Below, piece after piece: positions 52,227 to 61,671 of a DNA stretch of 64,000 nt. Source of the stretch: Bacteroidota bacterium (GTDB lineage: Bacteria > Bacteroidota > Bacteroidia > Chitinophagales > BACL12); assembly GCA_029571985.1 (NCBI GenBank), contig JAKQVC010000048.1, positions 62,001 to 126,000 of the forward strand. Reading direction: 5' to 3'. Each line of letters starts with the position of its first letter. The stretch's first letter is position 1. The notes beneath the pieces are model-generated. The model was given only the letters and a program-made list of their open reading frames with translations, did not search any database and was not told the origin of the DNA. The translations under genes were made by a program, and so were the position numbers.

Positions 52227-52577
52227 GTGATAGGGCGTTTGCGAAATATGACTTTTGTTGCCTGGTTAGTGCTGGCAATGTTGAGCATCGTGGGTGGTGG
52301 GCAACATGTGGTGCACTACACCTTTGCGCACGAGGAAATTCATCATTATTACGAAAACGACTGTTGCAAACCCGACCACAGATTGCCTCATTTTCACGAA
52401 GCCAAATACTGTGCTTTATGTGATATTGATGTTTCTGTGGTATTGCACCAAGACGTATTTCATGTACAACAGGTTTCGCGTGCATTAGATGCAACCGACT
52501 TTGTCACTTGTACCCCATCTCCTACCCTTCAGGCAACAGCCTGCATTACACTTCGTGGACCTCCGGCAACGGCCTGA
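52227..52577 (+). CDS. Small exported His/Cys-rich protein upstream of TonB receptor
   Basis: A 116-residue protein with an N-terminal hydrophobic signal or anchor (MTFVAWLVLAMLSIVGGGQ) and a mature part very rich in histidine and cysteine: HVVHYTFAHEEIHHYYEND, CCKPDHRLPHFHEAKYCALC and more. This strongly suggests metal binding (zinc or copper). The GTG at 52227 is favoured by the promoter element just before it; ATG 52248 is the alternative. It lies 51 bases before a TonB receptor, and a His-rich exported protein before an outer-membrane receptor fits a metal-uptake locus. No named family is recognised. Confidence 0.75.
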   Translation: MIGRLRNMTFVAWLVLAMLSIVGGGQHVVHYTFAHEEIHHYYENDCCKPDHRLPHFHEAKYCALCDIDVSVVLHQDVFHVQQVSRALDATDFVTCTPSPTLQATACITLRGPPATA

Positions 52578-52628
52578 TGGTTTTATGCTCACTATTAGCT
52601 GAGCCTATATTCACGAATGTAAATTTTT

Positions 52629-54938
52629 ATGCGATTTATTTTAGTCACATGGTTATGCGCACTATTGTGTGCAGGACATGCTCAAACACATGATTGTTCC
52701 TTTTCACTGCAAGGCCGTGTAGTAGACGTGCATGATGAATCTCCTGTTTCATTTGCTACTGTCGTATTATCTCCGGGTAACCTGATTACCTCTTGCGATG
52801 AAAAAGGAAAATTCAGATTCGACATCCTGTGTGCCGGTTTGTATACGATACAGACGGTAAGCATTGGGTTTACGAGTCGGCTTGACACTGTCGATATACA
52901 ACAATCCGGATTTATCGAAATTGCCTTAGAGCATGGATTAATCGAATTGAATGGCGTGCAGGTGCATGGTCACAATGAGGGCGTTGTCACTACACAAAAA
53001 GTAAATACCATTGACGGCAGGTTGCTCGAGCGGCAGAGCGGTAAGTCGCTTGGAGCTCTCTTAAAAGAAGTAAATGGTATTACCACCTTGCAAACCGGAA
53101 ATAGCATTGCTAAACCAGTTATTCACGGTTTACATAGTAATCGCATATTAATTCTGAATAATGGTGTGCGCCAGGAAGGCCAGCAATGGGGCAATGAACA
53201 CGGACCGGAAATTGATCCATTTGTGGCGAATACCTTCACAGTAATCAAAGGAGCATCATCCGTTCAGTATGGCAGTGATGCAATTGGTGGTGTGATTTTA
53301 GTAAACCCTGCTGCCTTACGCGATAGTGTTGGCACATCGGGACAGCTTCAGCTTGTGGGCATGTCAAACACCTATGGTGGAGCAGCAGCCGCTCTGGTTG
53401 AGCACCGGTTTGCCAAAATAACGCCGCTTGCTTTCAGGATTCAGGGCTCTGCACAGCGTGAAGGAAACATCCACACACCTAATTATTATCTGGCGAATAC
53501 GGCGCATGGTGTTTACGGTATTTCCTCAACCATTGAATACCACAAAAAAGATTTGATGCTTGAGGTTTATTATAGTTTATATCATGCTGATGTTGGCATA
53601 TTCAGTGGTTCGCATATTGGCAACCTTACCGATTTGGAAAATGCATTTGCTTCGGATACGCCTTTAATTCAACAGGATTTCACCTATACAATAGGCCGTC
53701 CACGCCAATCGATAACGCATCACCTGGTAAAGGGCGTGCTCGATTATCACAATGAACAATTAGGTACGATGTTACTTACTGTCGCCTACCAAAATGATTT
53801 TCGAAGTGAATACGATGCACATGCTCCTCTTAATGACAGTTTAGCAGCCTTGCATTTACCATCGTTGTATTTCGAAATTGGCAGTCTGACGATTGACGGT
53901 TCATGGGAGCAACACCCAACTAAATACCGCACGGGTAAAATTGGATTTAATCTGATGAATCAACAAAATGTTACCCGGTATGCCACCTTTATTCCAAACT
54001 TTAAAAATTACAGCGGCGGCATTTTCGCGGTTCAGCAATTTTCATTTACACATTGGTTGTTGGAGGCTGGCATGCGTTATGATTACAAATGGATGCAGAT
54101 CTATCGATATGTTGGCAACGAATTAGATACACCTGAACGCACATTCAGCCATGTTTCTGCACAATTAGGTGCCAGATATTTTGATGGAAAACACAGCATC
54201 ATCCATTTGCAGGCAGGCTCTGCATGGCGTGCACCGGCAGTGAGTGAATTATATAGCTTTGGACTGCATCATGGTGCTGCCTCACTGGAATACGGCAACG
54301 AGCTGCTGGAAATTGAACGCAGTAATCAATTAATGGCCAGCTTTGAGCATGATTCCGAAAAATGGTTTGTTGATGCCGGTATTTATGTTAATTACATCCG
54401 TGATTTTATTTATCAGCAACCAACACTTCCCGCCGAATTAACTATCAGAGGTGCGTTTCCGGTTTTTCACTATCAACAGGATGACGCTTTATTGCATGGT
54501 GGTGATGTTACTATTAAATACATGCTGACGACCCAATTAGCCGCAACAGCAAAAGCATCAACAGTGAGAGCACGCAATCTGGAAACAGATACGTGGATTG
54601 TCATGATGCCTGCTGACCGAATTAGTGGTGAATTAAGTTATAGCGGTAAAGACCTGGGTAGTCTGCACAATTGGAAAGTGCGTACAGAGGTAGCGCATGT
54701 TTTTGAACAAAAGCGTGCTGAAGCACTGGAAGATTATGTGGCACCACCAAAAGGATACACTTTATTAGGGGCCTCCATTGAAGGGGATTTACTGATACAT
54801 GCATCAACAATAGGCTGGAGTGTTGAAATCGAAAACGCCCTCAACACCGCCTACCGCGATTATCTGAACCGCTTCAGATATTTTGCTGACGACATGGGGC
54901 GAAATATTACGTTAAGAATAAAAATTCCATTTAACTAA
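52629..54938 (+). CDS. TonB-dependent receptor, probable metal uptake
   Basis: A 769-residue outer-membrane receptor with signal peptide MRFILVTWLCALLCAGHAQ. The carboxypeptidase-regulatory-like domain contains CSFSLQGRVVDVHDESPVSF, with paired cysteines (HDCSF, LCAGLY) as in many Bacteroidota receptors. The plug contains GKSLGALLKEVNGITTLQTG, PVIHGLHSNRILILNNGVRQ and IKGASSVQYGSDAIGGVI. The barrel ends NITLRIKIPFN with the typical aromatic residue near the end. The arrangement with the His-rich protein before it and a lipoprotein after it (15 bases) suggests ZnuD-like zinc or another metal as cargo; this is inference. Confidence 0.93.
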   Translation: MRFILVTWLCALLCAGHAQTHDCSFSLQGRVVDVHDESPVSFATVVLSPGNLITSCDEKGKFRFDILCAGLYTIQTVSIGFTSRLDTVDIQQSGFIEIALEHGLIELNGVQVHGHNEGVVTTQKVNTIDGRLLERQSGKSLGALLKEVNGITTLQTGNSIAKPVIHGLHSNRILILNNGVRQEGQQWGNEHGPEIDPFVANTFTVIKGASSVQYGSDAIGGVILVNPAALRDSVGTSGQLQLVGMSNTYGGAAAALVEHRFAKITPLAFRIQGSAQREGNIHTPNYYLANTAHGVYGISSTIEYHKKDLMLEVYYSLYHADVGIFSGSHIGNLTDLENAFASDTPLIQQDFTYTIGRPRQSITHHLVKGVLDYHNEQLGTMLLTVAYQNDFRSEYDAHAPLNDSLAALHLPSLYFEIGSLTIDGSWEQHPTKYRTGKIGFNLMNQQNVTRYATFIPNFKNYSGGIFAVQQFSFTHWLLEAGMRYDYKWMQIYRYVGNELDTPERTFSHVSAQLGARYFDGKHSIIHLQAGSAWRAPAVSELYSFGLHHGAASLEYGNELLEIERSNQLMASFEHDSEKWFVDAGIYVNYIRDFIYQQPTLPAELTIRGAFPVFHYQQDDALLHGGDVTIKYMLTTQLAATAKASTVRARNLETDTWIVMMPADRISGELSYSGKDLGSLHNWKVRTEVAHVFEQKRAEALEDYVAPPKGYTLLGASIEGDLLIHASTIGWSVEIENALNTAYRDYLNRFRYFADDMGRNITLRIKIPFN

Positions 54939-54953
54939 ACAAGAATTATAACT

Positions 54954-55505
54954 ATGAAATCAATATCGCGTTTTTTAGCTATTTGCTCGCTGATTGGTAT
55001 TGCAATGACCTATACCGGTTGTAAAGAACCTGAAGTGCCAGAGGTTATTAATGAAGAAGAACTTATCACCACCCTGATGCTCACCTTTGAAAATGAGCTT
55101 ACCGGCGACATAGATACCGTTGCCTTCCGAGATCTGGATGGTGCCGGTGGAAATGCACCAACAGAGTTTGATACGCTTCGACTGACACCGGGTGCTACCT
55201 TTCATGTACACGCTTATTTATTAAATGAAAGTGTGAGCCCTGCGGATGACATCACTTTAGAAGTAGAAGATGAAGCGGTAGATCATCAAATGTTTTATAC
55301 CGTTGAAGGTGCAGATATTACATTTACTTACGATGATACAGATGCAAATGGCGCTCCAATTGGCTTGCATATGATGGCTGAAACAGGCGTTGCCGGAAAT
55401 GGCTCTGTAACCGTAACCTTAAAACATCAGCCCGGCATTAAAGATGGTAATATCACTACCGGTGAAACGGATGTTGAAGTAACATTCGTTACTGAAATCG
55501 AATAA
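54954..55505 (+). CDS. Lipoprotein partner of the TonB receptor
   Basis: A 183-residue lipoprotein: MKSISRFLAICSLIGIAMTY with lipobox YTGC. The mature part is very acidic and beta-rich, containing EEELITTLMLTFENE, VAFRDLDGAGGNAPTEFDTL, ATFHVHAYLLNES and EAVDHQMFYTVEG, with several His and Asp/Glu residues that could bind metal. Similar proteins follow TonB receptors in other Bacteroidota without assigned function. It ends the three-gene unit before a strong terminator. Confidence 0.82.
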   Translation: MKSISRFLAICSLIGIAMTYTGCKEPEVPEVINEEELITTLMLTFENELTGDIDTVAFRDLDGAGGNAPTEFDTLRLTPGATFHVHAYLLNESVSPADDITLEVEDEAVDHQMFYTVEGADITFTYDDTDANGAPIGLHMMAETGVAGNGSVTVTLKHQPGIKDGNITTGETDVEVTFVTEIE

Positions 55506-55540
55506 TCGATTCCAAGAAAACACACTTACAAACAAGGGTT

Positions 55541-55580
55541 ATCGCAGGGGAGACATATGTGTTGAACCTGCGATTTTTTT
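55541..55580 (+). terminator. Terminator of the TonB receptor/lipoprotein unit
   Basis: ATCGCAGG (55541-55548) pairs with CCTGCGAT (55567-55574), followed by seven T. Confidence 0.88.
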
Positions 55581-56973
55581 ATAGTTCAATTCGATCGCCG
55601 AGTCGCGGGATTTCGATATGGTTATACCCTGCCTCTTCCAGATGGCCTTTGTAACCGGTGAGTGCATCCTGATCACCATGCACTAAAGCTATCTTGCGCA
55701 ATTTCTGTTTATCCTGTAATTTGAGAAAATCTATCATTTCCCGGTAATCACCATGTGCAGAGAAACTGCTCATTATTTCAACGCGGGCATTTACAGATTT
55801 ATATTCGCCGAACATGCGTATTTGCTGAACACCACTCCTCAATTGACCTCCGGGCGTATTCGGCGCGCAATAACCAACCATTAAAATTGTATTTGCCGGA
55901 TTTTCTATTCCGTTAAATACGTGGTGCTTAATACGGCCTGCATTTATCATTCCGGAAGCGGCAATAACGATGCATCCTTTTTTGTTGTTGATCATTTTCG
56001 ATTCTTCAACCGATCGCGTGTACTTTAAGCGGTCAAATCCAAAAGGATTTGGATCCACTTGCATATATTGAATTAATTCTTTGTCGAAACATTCAGGATG
56101 CATCTCGAATACGCGTGTGGCATTAACAGCCAGCGGTGAATCAACATATACTGGTATATCCGGCAATCTGTTTTCACGCACGAGTTGATCCAGCATATAT
56201 ACGATTTCCTGGGTTCTGCCAACCGAAAAAGCCGGTATGAGTAACTTCCCTTTTTGCACAACACAGGTTTGCTCTATCACGCGCAAAAAGTGTTCTTTTT
56301 CTGAAGGAGCCTCTTCATGTAATCTGTCGCCATAAGTGGATTCACTAATCAAAAAATCGCAGGCATCCATAGGAACAGGGTCACGCAATATCGGGCGATT
56401 TGGCCTGCCGATATCTGCCGTAAATCCGAGCAGCATATCACGGAGACCGTGACGTTTTATTTTTAACGTTACTGTTGCACTGCCTAAAATATGTCCTGCA
56501 TCCTTAAATATTACTTCAACATCCGGATGAACGCCAAACCAGCTATTATAGCCTACCGACCTGAATAATTCCATTGTATCTGCCACATCCTGCGCATCGT
56601 ACAAGGGTTCATCCTGCTCTTCTTCCTTTCGTTTTCTGTTGGTGAAACTGCTTTCTCTATCCTGAATATGTGCACTGTCGAGCAACATAATCGCCGCCAG
56701 ATCACGTGTGGCATGCGTAGCATAAATGCGGCCTTTGAATCCTTCTTTTACCAGGTACGGGAGACGACCGCAATGGTCGATATGTGCATGTGATAAAATG
56801 ACCACATCTATTTCGGAGGGTTTAAACAGGAAGCGTTCATTGAAATGCTCATATTCCGGTTCATTACCCTGGTATAAGCCGCAATCCAACAAAATTTTCT
56901 GACCATCGTCCAAAACAAGTAAATGACTGCTGCCTGTAACCGTGCCAGCTGCACCGCAAAACTGAATATGCAT
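55579..56973 (-). CDS. MBL-fold beta-CASP RNA-processing-type hydrolase
   Basis: A 464-residue metallo-beta-lactamase/beta-CASP protein. Motifs: MHIQFCGAAGTVTGSSHLL, the zinc-binding SHAHIDHCGRLPYLV, KDAGHILGSATV, the beta-CASP region (LIPAFSVGRTQEIVYML and VYVDSPLAVNATRVF), GMINAGRIKHHV and the C-terminal MSSFSAHGDYREM of the RNA-specificity (RMMBL) domain. It belongs to the CPSF-100/Ysh1-like bacterial group, expected to be a nuclease for RNA; DNA cleavage is less likely. Cytoplasmic, monocistronic, 58 bases downstream of the acyltransferase gene. Confidence 0.94.
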   Translation of the reverse strand: MHIQFCGAAGTVTGSSHLLVLDDGQKILLDCGLYQGNEPEYEHFNERFLFKPSEIDVVILSHAHIDHCGRLPYLVKEGFKGRIYATHATRDLAAIMLLDSAHIQDRESSFTNRKRKEEEQDEPLYDAQDVADTMELFRSVGYNSWFGVHPDVEVIFKDAGHILGSATVTLKIKRHGLRDMLLGFTADIGRPNRPILRDPVPMDACDFLISESTYGDRLHEEAPSEKEHFLRVIEQTCVVQKGKLLIPAFSVGRTQEIVYMLDQLVRENRLPDIPVYVDSPLAVNATRVFEMHPECFDKELIQYMQVDPNPFGFDRLKYTRSVEESKMINNKKGCIVIAASGMINAGRIKHHVFNGIENPANTILMVGYCAPNTPGGQLRSGVQQIRMFGEYKSVNARVEIMSSFSAHGDYREMIDFLKLQDKQKLRKIALVHGDQDALTGYKGHLEEAGYNHIEIPRLGDRIEL

Positions 56974-57031
56974 AATGAAGTGTTAGACGACAATAATAAG
57001 GGAAATTCAACAGAATTCAACAAACACCTGT

Positions 57032-57775
57032 TCAGTGAGAGCTGAATTTCAGGAAGGTTTCTTCTATCAGGGCGCGCACAGATTGCTTGAGTGCCGGGAT
57101 GTCGGCGTCGGTAAGTCCTGCCACCGGAATCGGATCCAGTTGATAAATGTCGATAATACCCGGTCGCAACAAGGGGCGTTTATTGGGCATAATCCCATCA
57201 CTACCCACATAAATCATAGGCATAATAGGTGTCTGCGTTTGAACTGCGATTGTAAATGCGCCATCCTTAAAGTCAATCGTGGGCTGATCGGTTTTATTTC
57301 GTGTTCCTTCAGGAAACAGAAATATGCTGTCGCCCTCGTTTAAATATCTTTTAAGTTTTTCTACACTTGCACGTCGATCCTGCGAACTACTGCGATCGAC
57401 ATACACCGACATCACTTTAAATATCTGTCCCATAACCGGCACTTTGAGCAGTTCTTTTTTTGCGAGATAACGCACACGTCCTTTACAACTGATTGCGGCT
57501 ACCGGTGCATCCATATTGGAGCGATGATTGGCAATAATTACAAATGGTGTATTTCTTGTGTAAGCCGGATTTCTGTGGAATCGATACACTATTCCGCAGA
57601 AAAACATCAACCCCAAAGCAATAAACCGGCAAAGCCACAGCATCGGCAACAATGATTTATCACCGAATAATGCCAGCATCATAAAAAAGGGAAAGGTAAT
57701 GAGCAACAAAATAACAAACACGAGTGCCGTGTAAATGGTGTAGATGTATTTCAAACCAATGATGAATGGCTGCAT
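57032..57775 (-). CDS. plsC: 1-acyl-sn-glycerol-3-phosphate acyltransferase
   Basis: A 247-residue PlsC-type acyltransferase making phosphatidic acid from lysophosphatidic acid. An N-terminal membrane segment (IYTALVFVILLLITFPFFMM) is followed by the NHX4D motif VIIANHRSNMDAP and the FPEGTRNK motif, with the substrate-pocket stretch VPVMGQIFKVMSVYVDR between. The ATG at 57775 is chosen; just upstream on the minus strand is TATCTTCG, one mismatch from the -7 element, which leaves no room for the 18 extra N-terminal residues of the longer frame. Confidence 0.92.
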   Translation of the reverse strand: MQPFIIGLKYIYTIYTALVFVILLLITFPFFMMLALFGDKSLLPMLWLCRFIALGLMFFCGIVYRFHRNPAYTRNTPFVIIANHRSNMDAPVAAISCKGRVRYLAKKELLKVPVMGQIFKVMSVYVDRSSSQDRRASVEKLKRYLNEGDSIFLFPEGTRNKTDQPTIDFKDGAFTIAVQTQTPIMPMIYVGSDGIMPNKRPLLRPGIIDIYQLDPIPVAGLTDADIPALKQSVRALIEETFLKFSSH

Positions 57776-58001
57776 AAGGCGAAGATATAAAATATAGCGG
57801 TGAGGCACCGCAGATAGGCGCCTCATCAAAAGTCCGAAGCAAGCGGAGCGACTTGTGATATGGAGATGGTTCCTCCTTGCCTAGGCCGACCGGCTATTTA
57901 TCCTGAGCGGGCTCCCAATCTGTTTTCCATTGCAGACGAAAATGATTTTTTTGTGGATTAATTCCTATTTACTGAACCGAGGCAAACAGTAGCTTTACAG
58001 C

Positions 58002-59390
58002 ATGTATGCTATTGTGGATATAGAAACAACAGGTACGAATGCCGGTTATCATGGCATTACGGAGGTTGCTATTTATATGCATGATGGCGAGAAGGTGGTA
58101 GACAGCTGGCAGTCGCTCATTAATCCGCAAGTTGAAATTCCGCCTTTTATACAGCAGATGACCGGCATCACCAATGAAATGGTGGCCACTGCTCCCCTGT
58201 TTGAAGATGTTGCAGCCGAAATTTATGCGCTTTTACACAACACCATTTTTGTTGCGCATAACGCAGGGTTTGATTATGGTTTTATTAAAGCTCAATTAGC
58301 CAACTGCGGATATGCTTTGCACACCAAAAAATTGTGCACGGTCAGGTTAAGTCGCAAAATAATTCCGGGCATGAAAAGTTATTCGCTCGGCCGATTGTGC
58401 GATGCACTCGGTATTGTCATCCATGACCGGCATCGGGCAGCAGGTGATGCGTTAGCAACGGCAGCATTATTTACGCGACTGGTAAAACAAGATACGGGCG
58501 AACATATACAAACTGCGCTGAAACGCGGCACAAAGGAGCAGTTACTTCCACCGCATATGGATAAGCATATGCTCGAAAATCTGCCAACAGCCTGTGGTGT
58601 TTATTATTTTCATGATGCCGGCGGAAAAATAATTTATGTAGGCAAGGCGAAAAATATTAAAAGCAGAATCTATGGTCATTTTACGTATGCCGACAGTGAC
58701 GGTAAAGAAAATGCGCTGCGCGATGCCGTGCATGATATCACCACAACCCTCACCGGCAACGAATTAGTTGCGTTGTTATTGGAAAGCGAGGAAATCAAAC
58801 GCAAATTTCCCCGATTCAATAATGCGCAAAAAAAATGGGATAGGAATTTCTGCATCTTTACATTTATCGATCAACTTGGATATCGACATTTAGCTATTGA
58901 ACGATATTCTGCTAAAAAAGAAGTGCTGAAAGTATTTCCGGATTATCTGAGTGCGCGTAATTATCTGAACGATAAGTTGACAAATTTTCAACTGTGTGGC
59001 AAATTGACACATTTACAAACGTCGCGGGCAGCCTGTTTCAATCATGACCTTGGTTTTTGCCTGGGTGCCTGTGTCGGGAAAGAACAACCTGATGCATATA
59101 ATAGTCGCATTGCTGAAGCCATAGCCGCTTTCAAAGAAGACGGCGATTCCTATTTTATTTTTGGAGTTGGACGATCGCCGGATGAAACCGCTGTTGTTTG
59201 CGTAGAAAAGGGGCATTACCTGGGCTTTGGCTACTTTCATACAGAAAGCACCCCACAAGACCTGGAGTCAATAAAATCCTGCATAAAATGGCGTCCCGAT
59301 ACCCCGGATGTGCAGCGTATTCTCACCGGATGGGTGAGCAGGAACCTGCAAAACAAACATTATAAAATCGTCAAAATTTCGGATTTGTGA
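58002..59390 (+). CDS. DEDDh exonuclease fused to GIY-YIG nuclease (Pol III epsilon/UvrC-N-like)
   Basis: A 462-residue two-domain nuclease. Residues about 1-175 are a DEDDh 3'-5' exonuclease: YAIVDIETTGTNAG, FVAHNAGFDYGFI and HRAAGDALATAALF. From about residue 195 there is a UvrC-type GIY-YIG domain: ACGVYYFHDAGGKIIYVGKA, then NIKSRIYGHF. A C-terminal part of about 150 residues contains LCGKLTHLQTSRAACFNHDL and a cysteine group (CFNHDLGFCLGAC) also known from Cho/UvrC relatives. Such fusions are known from several phyla and are thought to act in DNA repair. TAGCTTTA-CAGC-ATG before the start resembles the dapD leaderless geometry. Confidence 0.92.
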   Translation: MYAIVDIETTGTNAGYHGITEVAIYMHDGEKVVDSWQSLINPQVEIPPFIQQMTGITNEMVATAPLFEDVAAEIYALLHNTIFVAHNAGFDYGFIKAQLANCGYALHTKKLCTVRLSRKIIPGMKSYSLGRLCDALGIVIHDRHRAAGDALATAALFTRLVKQDTGEHIQTALKRGTKEQLLPPHMDKHMLENLPTACGVYYFHDAGGKIIYVGKAKNIKSRIYGHFTYADSDGKENALRDAVHDITTTLTGNELVALLLESEEIKRKFPRFNNAQKKWDRNFCIFTFIDQLGYRHLAIERYSAKKEVLKVFPDYLSARNYLNDKLTNFQLCGKLTHLQTSRAACFNHDLGFCLGACVGKEQPDAYNSRIAEAIAAFKEDGDSYFIFGVGRSPDETAVVCVEKGHYLGFGYFHTESTPQDLESIKSCIKWRPDTPDVQRILTGWVSRNLQNKHYKIVKISDL

Positions 59391-59473
59391 TGTCACAAAT
59401 CGCCTGATGACAATCCAAAACTTTGGGATTAAAGCCCTACCTTTACAGGTCCAAACCTGACTGTGAAAATACT

Positions 59474-60922
59474 ATGGGCTTGATTATACAAAAAGGACAT
59501 CGAAAGGAGGCTGAAGGCAGCATTTATCTCATCCGACAGGCTGAAGACTTGAATCACGAAGATTTACAGCCGTTTAAGTCTATTTTAGACAAAAAGCTGC
59601 AGATGGTCGAAAATGGCCCTGCGGTGTTTTATACAGGCGATTCAGTGCTTTTTGCCGTGGTCATGAAAGTGCCAGATCAGGATAGTAATCCCGGCGATAC
59701 CTTGGAGGAATTGCGTGCAAAGGGAGGTCACATTTTTAAGCGAATTACGCCGGAAAAACTGAAGACTGTTAGTCTTAATCGCGCAAGTTCCAGCATTACC
59801 CCGGAAGAATTATGTGCTTTTGCTGAAGGGATGGCTTTAAGCAGCTATCAATTTCTAAAATACAAGTCAGATAAAAAGGTGCATACCACCCACACCTTGC
59901 TGATAGATGATGCGAATATCGACCAGATTGAATTAGATGAATTAAATCAGGTAATCGCTGCGAATTTTATCGCCCGTGATTTAGGAAATGAACCGGTAAA
60001 TGCACTCAACGCCTTACAATTGGCGGCATTTGTAGAGAACCTGGGCAGTTCAAGCGGATTTGAAACCGAAATTCTGCATAAACAGCAAATTCAGTCGCTG
60101 CGCATGGGTGGATTATTAGGCGTAAATGCCGGTAGCAGCGTACCGCCTACTTTCAGCATCATGACGTACAAACCACGGAATGCAGTGAACACCGACCCGT
60201 TTGTTTTTATTGGTAAAGGCGTTACGTATGACACCGGTGGCTATAGTATAAAAACCGGCGGTTCAATGCCGGGGATGAAGATGGATATGAGCGGTGCAGG
60301 TGCTGTAATTGGCGCTATGCATGCCATTGCTGTCAATAAATTACCGGTATATGTGATTGCCGTTGTTCCGGCTACCGACAACCGCATAAATGCTGATGCC
60401 ATTGTGCCGGATGATATCATTACGATGCATGATGGCACTACAGTGGAAGTATTAAATACAGATGCTGAAGGCCGATTAATTTTAGGGGATGCGCTGAGTT
60501 ATGTAAAAAAATACAACCCGGCTCTCGTTATTGATTTAGCCACCTTAACCGGTGCGGCAGCTGTTATAACAGGTTCGTTAGGATCTGCCATGATGGGAAC
60601 AGATAAAACCTACACCGAAATACTCAAAGCCTCAGGCGAAAATACCTTTGAACGTGTTTGGGAAATCCCATACTGGAAGGAGTATGCAGATATGCTGAAA
60701 AGCGATATTGCCGATTTGAAAAATATTGGTGGAGCTGTAGGCGGAAGTGCAACAGCCGGTAAATTTCTGGAGCATTTTACCGACTACCCATGGATACATC
60801 TGGATATAGCCGGACCTGCGATTTTAAAAGAAGATGAGCCTTATAAGCAAAAGGGAGCAAGTGGTGTAGGTGTGCGATTATTATACCATTTTATTAAAAC
60901 CATTGCGCGGCAAACGGTGTAA
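59474..60922 (+). CDS. Leucyl aminopeptidase (M17)
   Basis: A 482-residue cytosolic aminopeptidase. The dimetal site motifs are VFIGKGVTYDTGGYSIKTG, MKMDMSGAGAVIGAMHA and the family signature NTDAEGRLILGDALSY. The C-terminal region contains GSATAGKFLEHFTDYPWIHLDIAG and KGASGVGVRLL. The ATG at 59474 (MGLIIQKGHRKEAEG) is preferred to a TTG at 59423 that would add a poorly conserved stretch. TACCTTTA just before it is near the -7 consensus. It processes N-terminal residues from short peptides. Confidence 0.95.
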   Translation: MGLIIQKGHRKEAEGSIYLIRQAEDLNHEDLQPFKSILDKKLQMVENGPAVFYTGDSVLFAVVMKVPDQDSNPGDTLEELRAKGGHIFKRITPEKLKTVSLNRASSSITPEELCAFAEGMALSSYQFLKYKSDKKVHTTHTLLIDDANIDQIELDELNQVIAANFIARDLGNEPVNALNALQLAAFVENLGSSSGFETEILHKQQIQSLRMGGLLGVNAGSSVPPTFSIMTYKPRNAVNTDPFVFIGKGVTYDTGGYSIKTGGSMPGMKMDMSGAGAVIGAMHAIAVNKLPVYVIAVVPATDNRINADAIVPDDIITMHDGTTVEVLNTDAEGRLILGDALSYVKKYNPALVIDLATLTGAAAVITGSLGSAMMGTDKTYTEILKASGENTFERVWEIPYWKEYADMLKSDIADLKNIGGAVGGSATAGKFLEHFTDYPWIHLDIAGPAILKEDEPYKQKGASGVGVRLLYHFIKTIARQTV

Positions 60923-61049
60923 TCTGTGCGTGTGCATGTTTTGATTTAAGCCATTCTGTCCCGATACAATTGTAAAAGGTTTTTATTTATTGGGTTTACC
61001 TTTTTTAGCGGCTCGCTTTACTTTACTGGGCAATTGCTGCAGCCCAACA

Positions 61050-61646
61050 TTATTCATCATCTTCCACCTTTGGCGCTAAATCCTGTTTTTTCTTAAACGG
61101 ATTCGCATTTTTATCCTTGTTATTTAAGATATTGAGTATTAAACCACCTTCAGTAAATACTTTATTATTGTGAGCAGCATCCGGTTGAAAATATAACTGT
61201 GTAAGTATGTTGATTTCAAAACCCACTCTTCGTGAAAAGAAGTAAGAAACACCGGGACCAAAGGTTACGCTGCTGTGATCCAGAATGGTTTTATCATAAC
61301 CAAAGGTTGTGTTTCGGTCGAGTCCATATTCAGCAGTACCTAAAACAAAAAAATGATCGTTTACCGGATAATAGTATTTAATTAATGGATTAAATTTTAA
61401 TGCAGAAACGAGTTCTGTATCAATTTCCATGGCATAGTTCATAGTGAATCCGGTTAATATCCGGTCTGTTACAAAGTAACCAAATCGCGGTGTTATCTGA
61501 ATTTTGTAGGAATAAAAATCACCCTTATCAGAAACACTCATACTTCCACCCCCACCGGCGCGATAAGTACCTTTTCCGGTAGGGTATCGCTGACTAAATC
61601 CCAGCAGAGGTATGAGTAAAAAAATTACAGTAATGGCGTAGCGCAT
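61050..61646 (-). CDS. Outer-membrane beta-barrel protein
   Basis: A 198-residue exported protein with signal peptide MRYAITVIFLLIPLLGFSQ, then glycine-rich and alternating strands consistent with an 8-10-stranded barrel: YRAGGGGSMSVSDKGDF, KIQITPRFGYFVTDRILTGF, FFVLGTAEYGLDR, VTFGPGVSYFFSRRVGFEI. A charged tail follows. The ligand and role are unknown; it fits the Bacteroidota OMP_b-brl families. It follows udk by 25 bases and is the last gene of the alkB-like/udk unit. Confidence 0.8.
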   Translation of the reverse strand: MRYAITVIFLLIPLLGFSQRYPTGKGTYRAGGGGSMSVSDKGDFYSYKIQITPRFGYFVTDRILTGFTMNYAMEIDTELVSALKFNPLIKYYYPVNDHFFVLGTAEYGLDRNTTFGYDKTILDHSSVTFGPGVSYFFSRRVGFEINILTQLYFQPDAAHNNKVFTEGGLILNILNNKDKNANPFKKKQDLAPKVEDDE

Positions 61647-61671
61647 GTTTTCATTTTTGGGGTTATAACGG

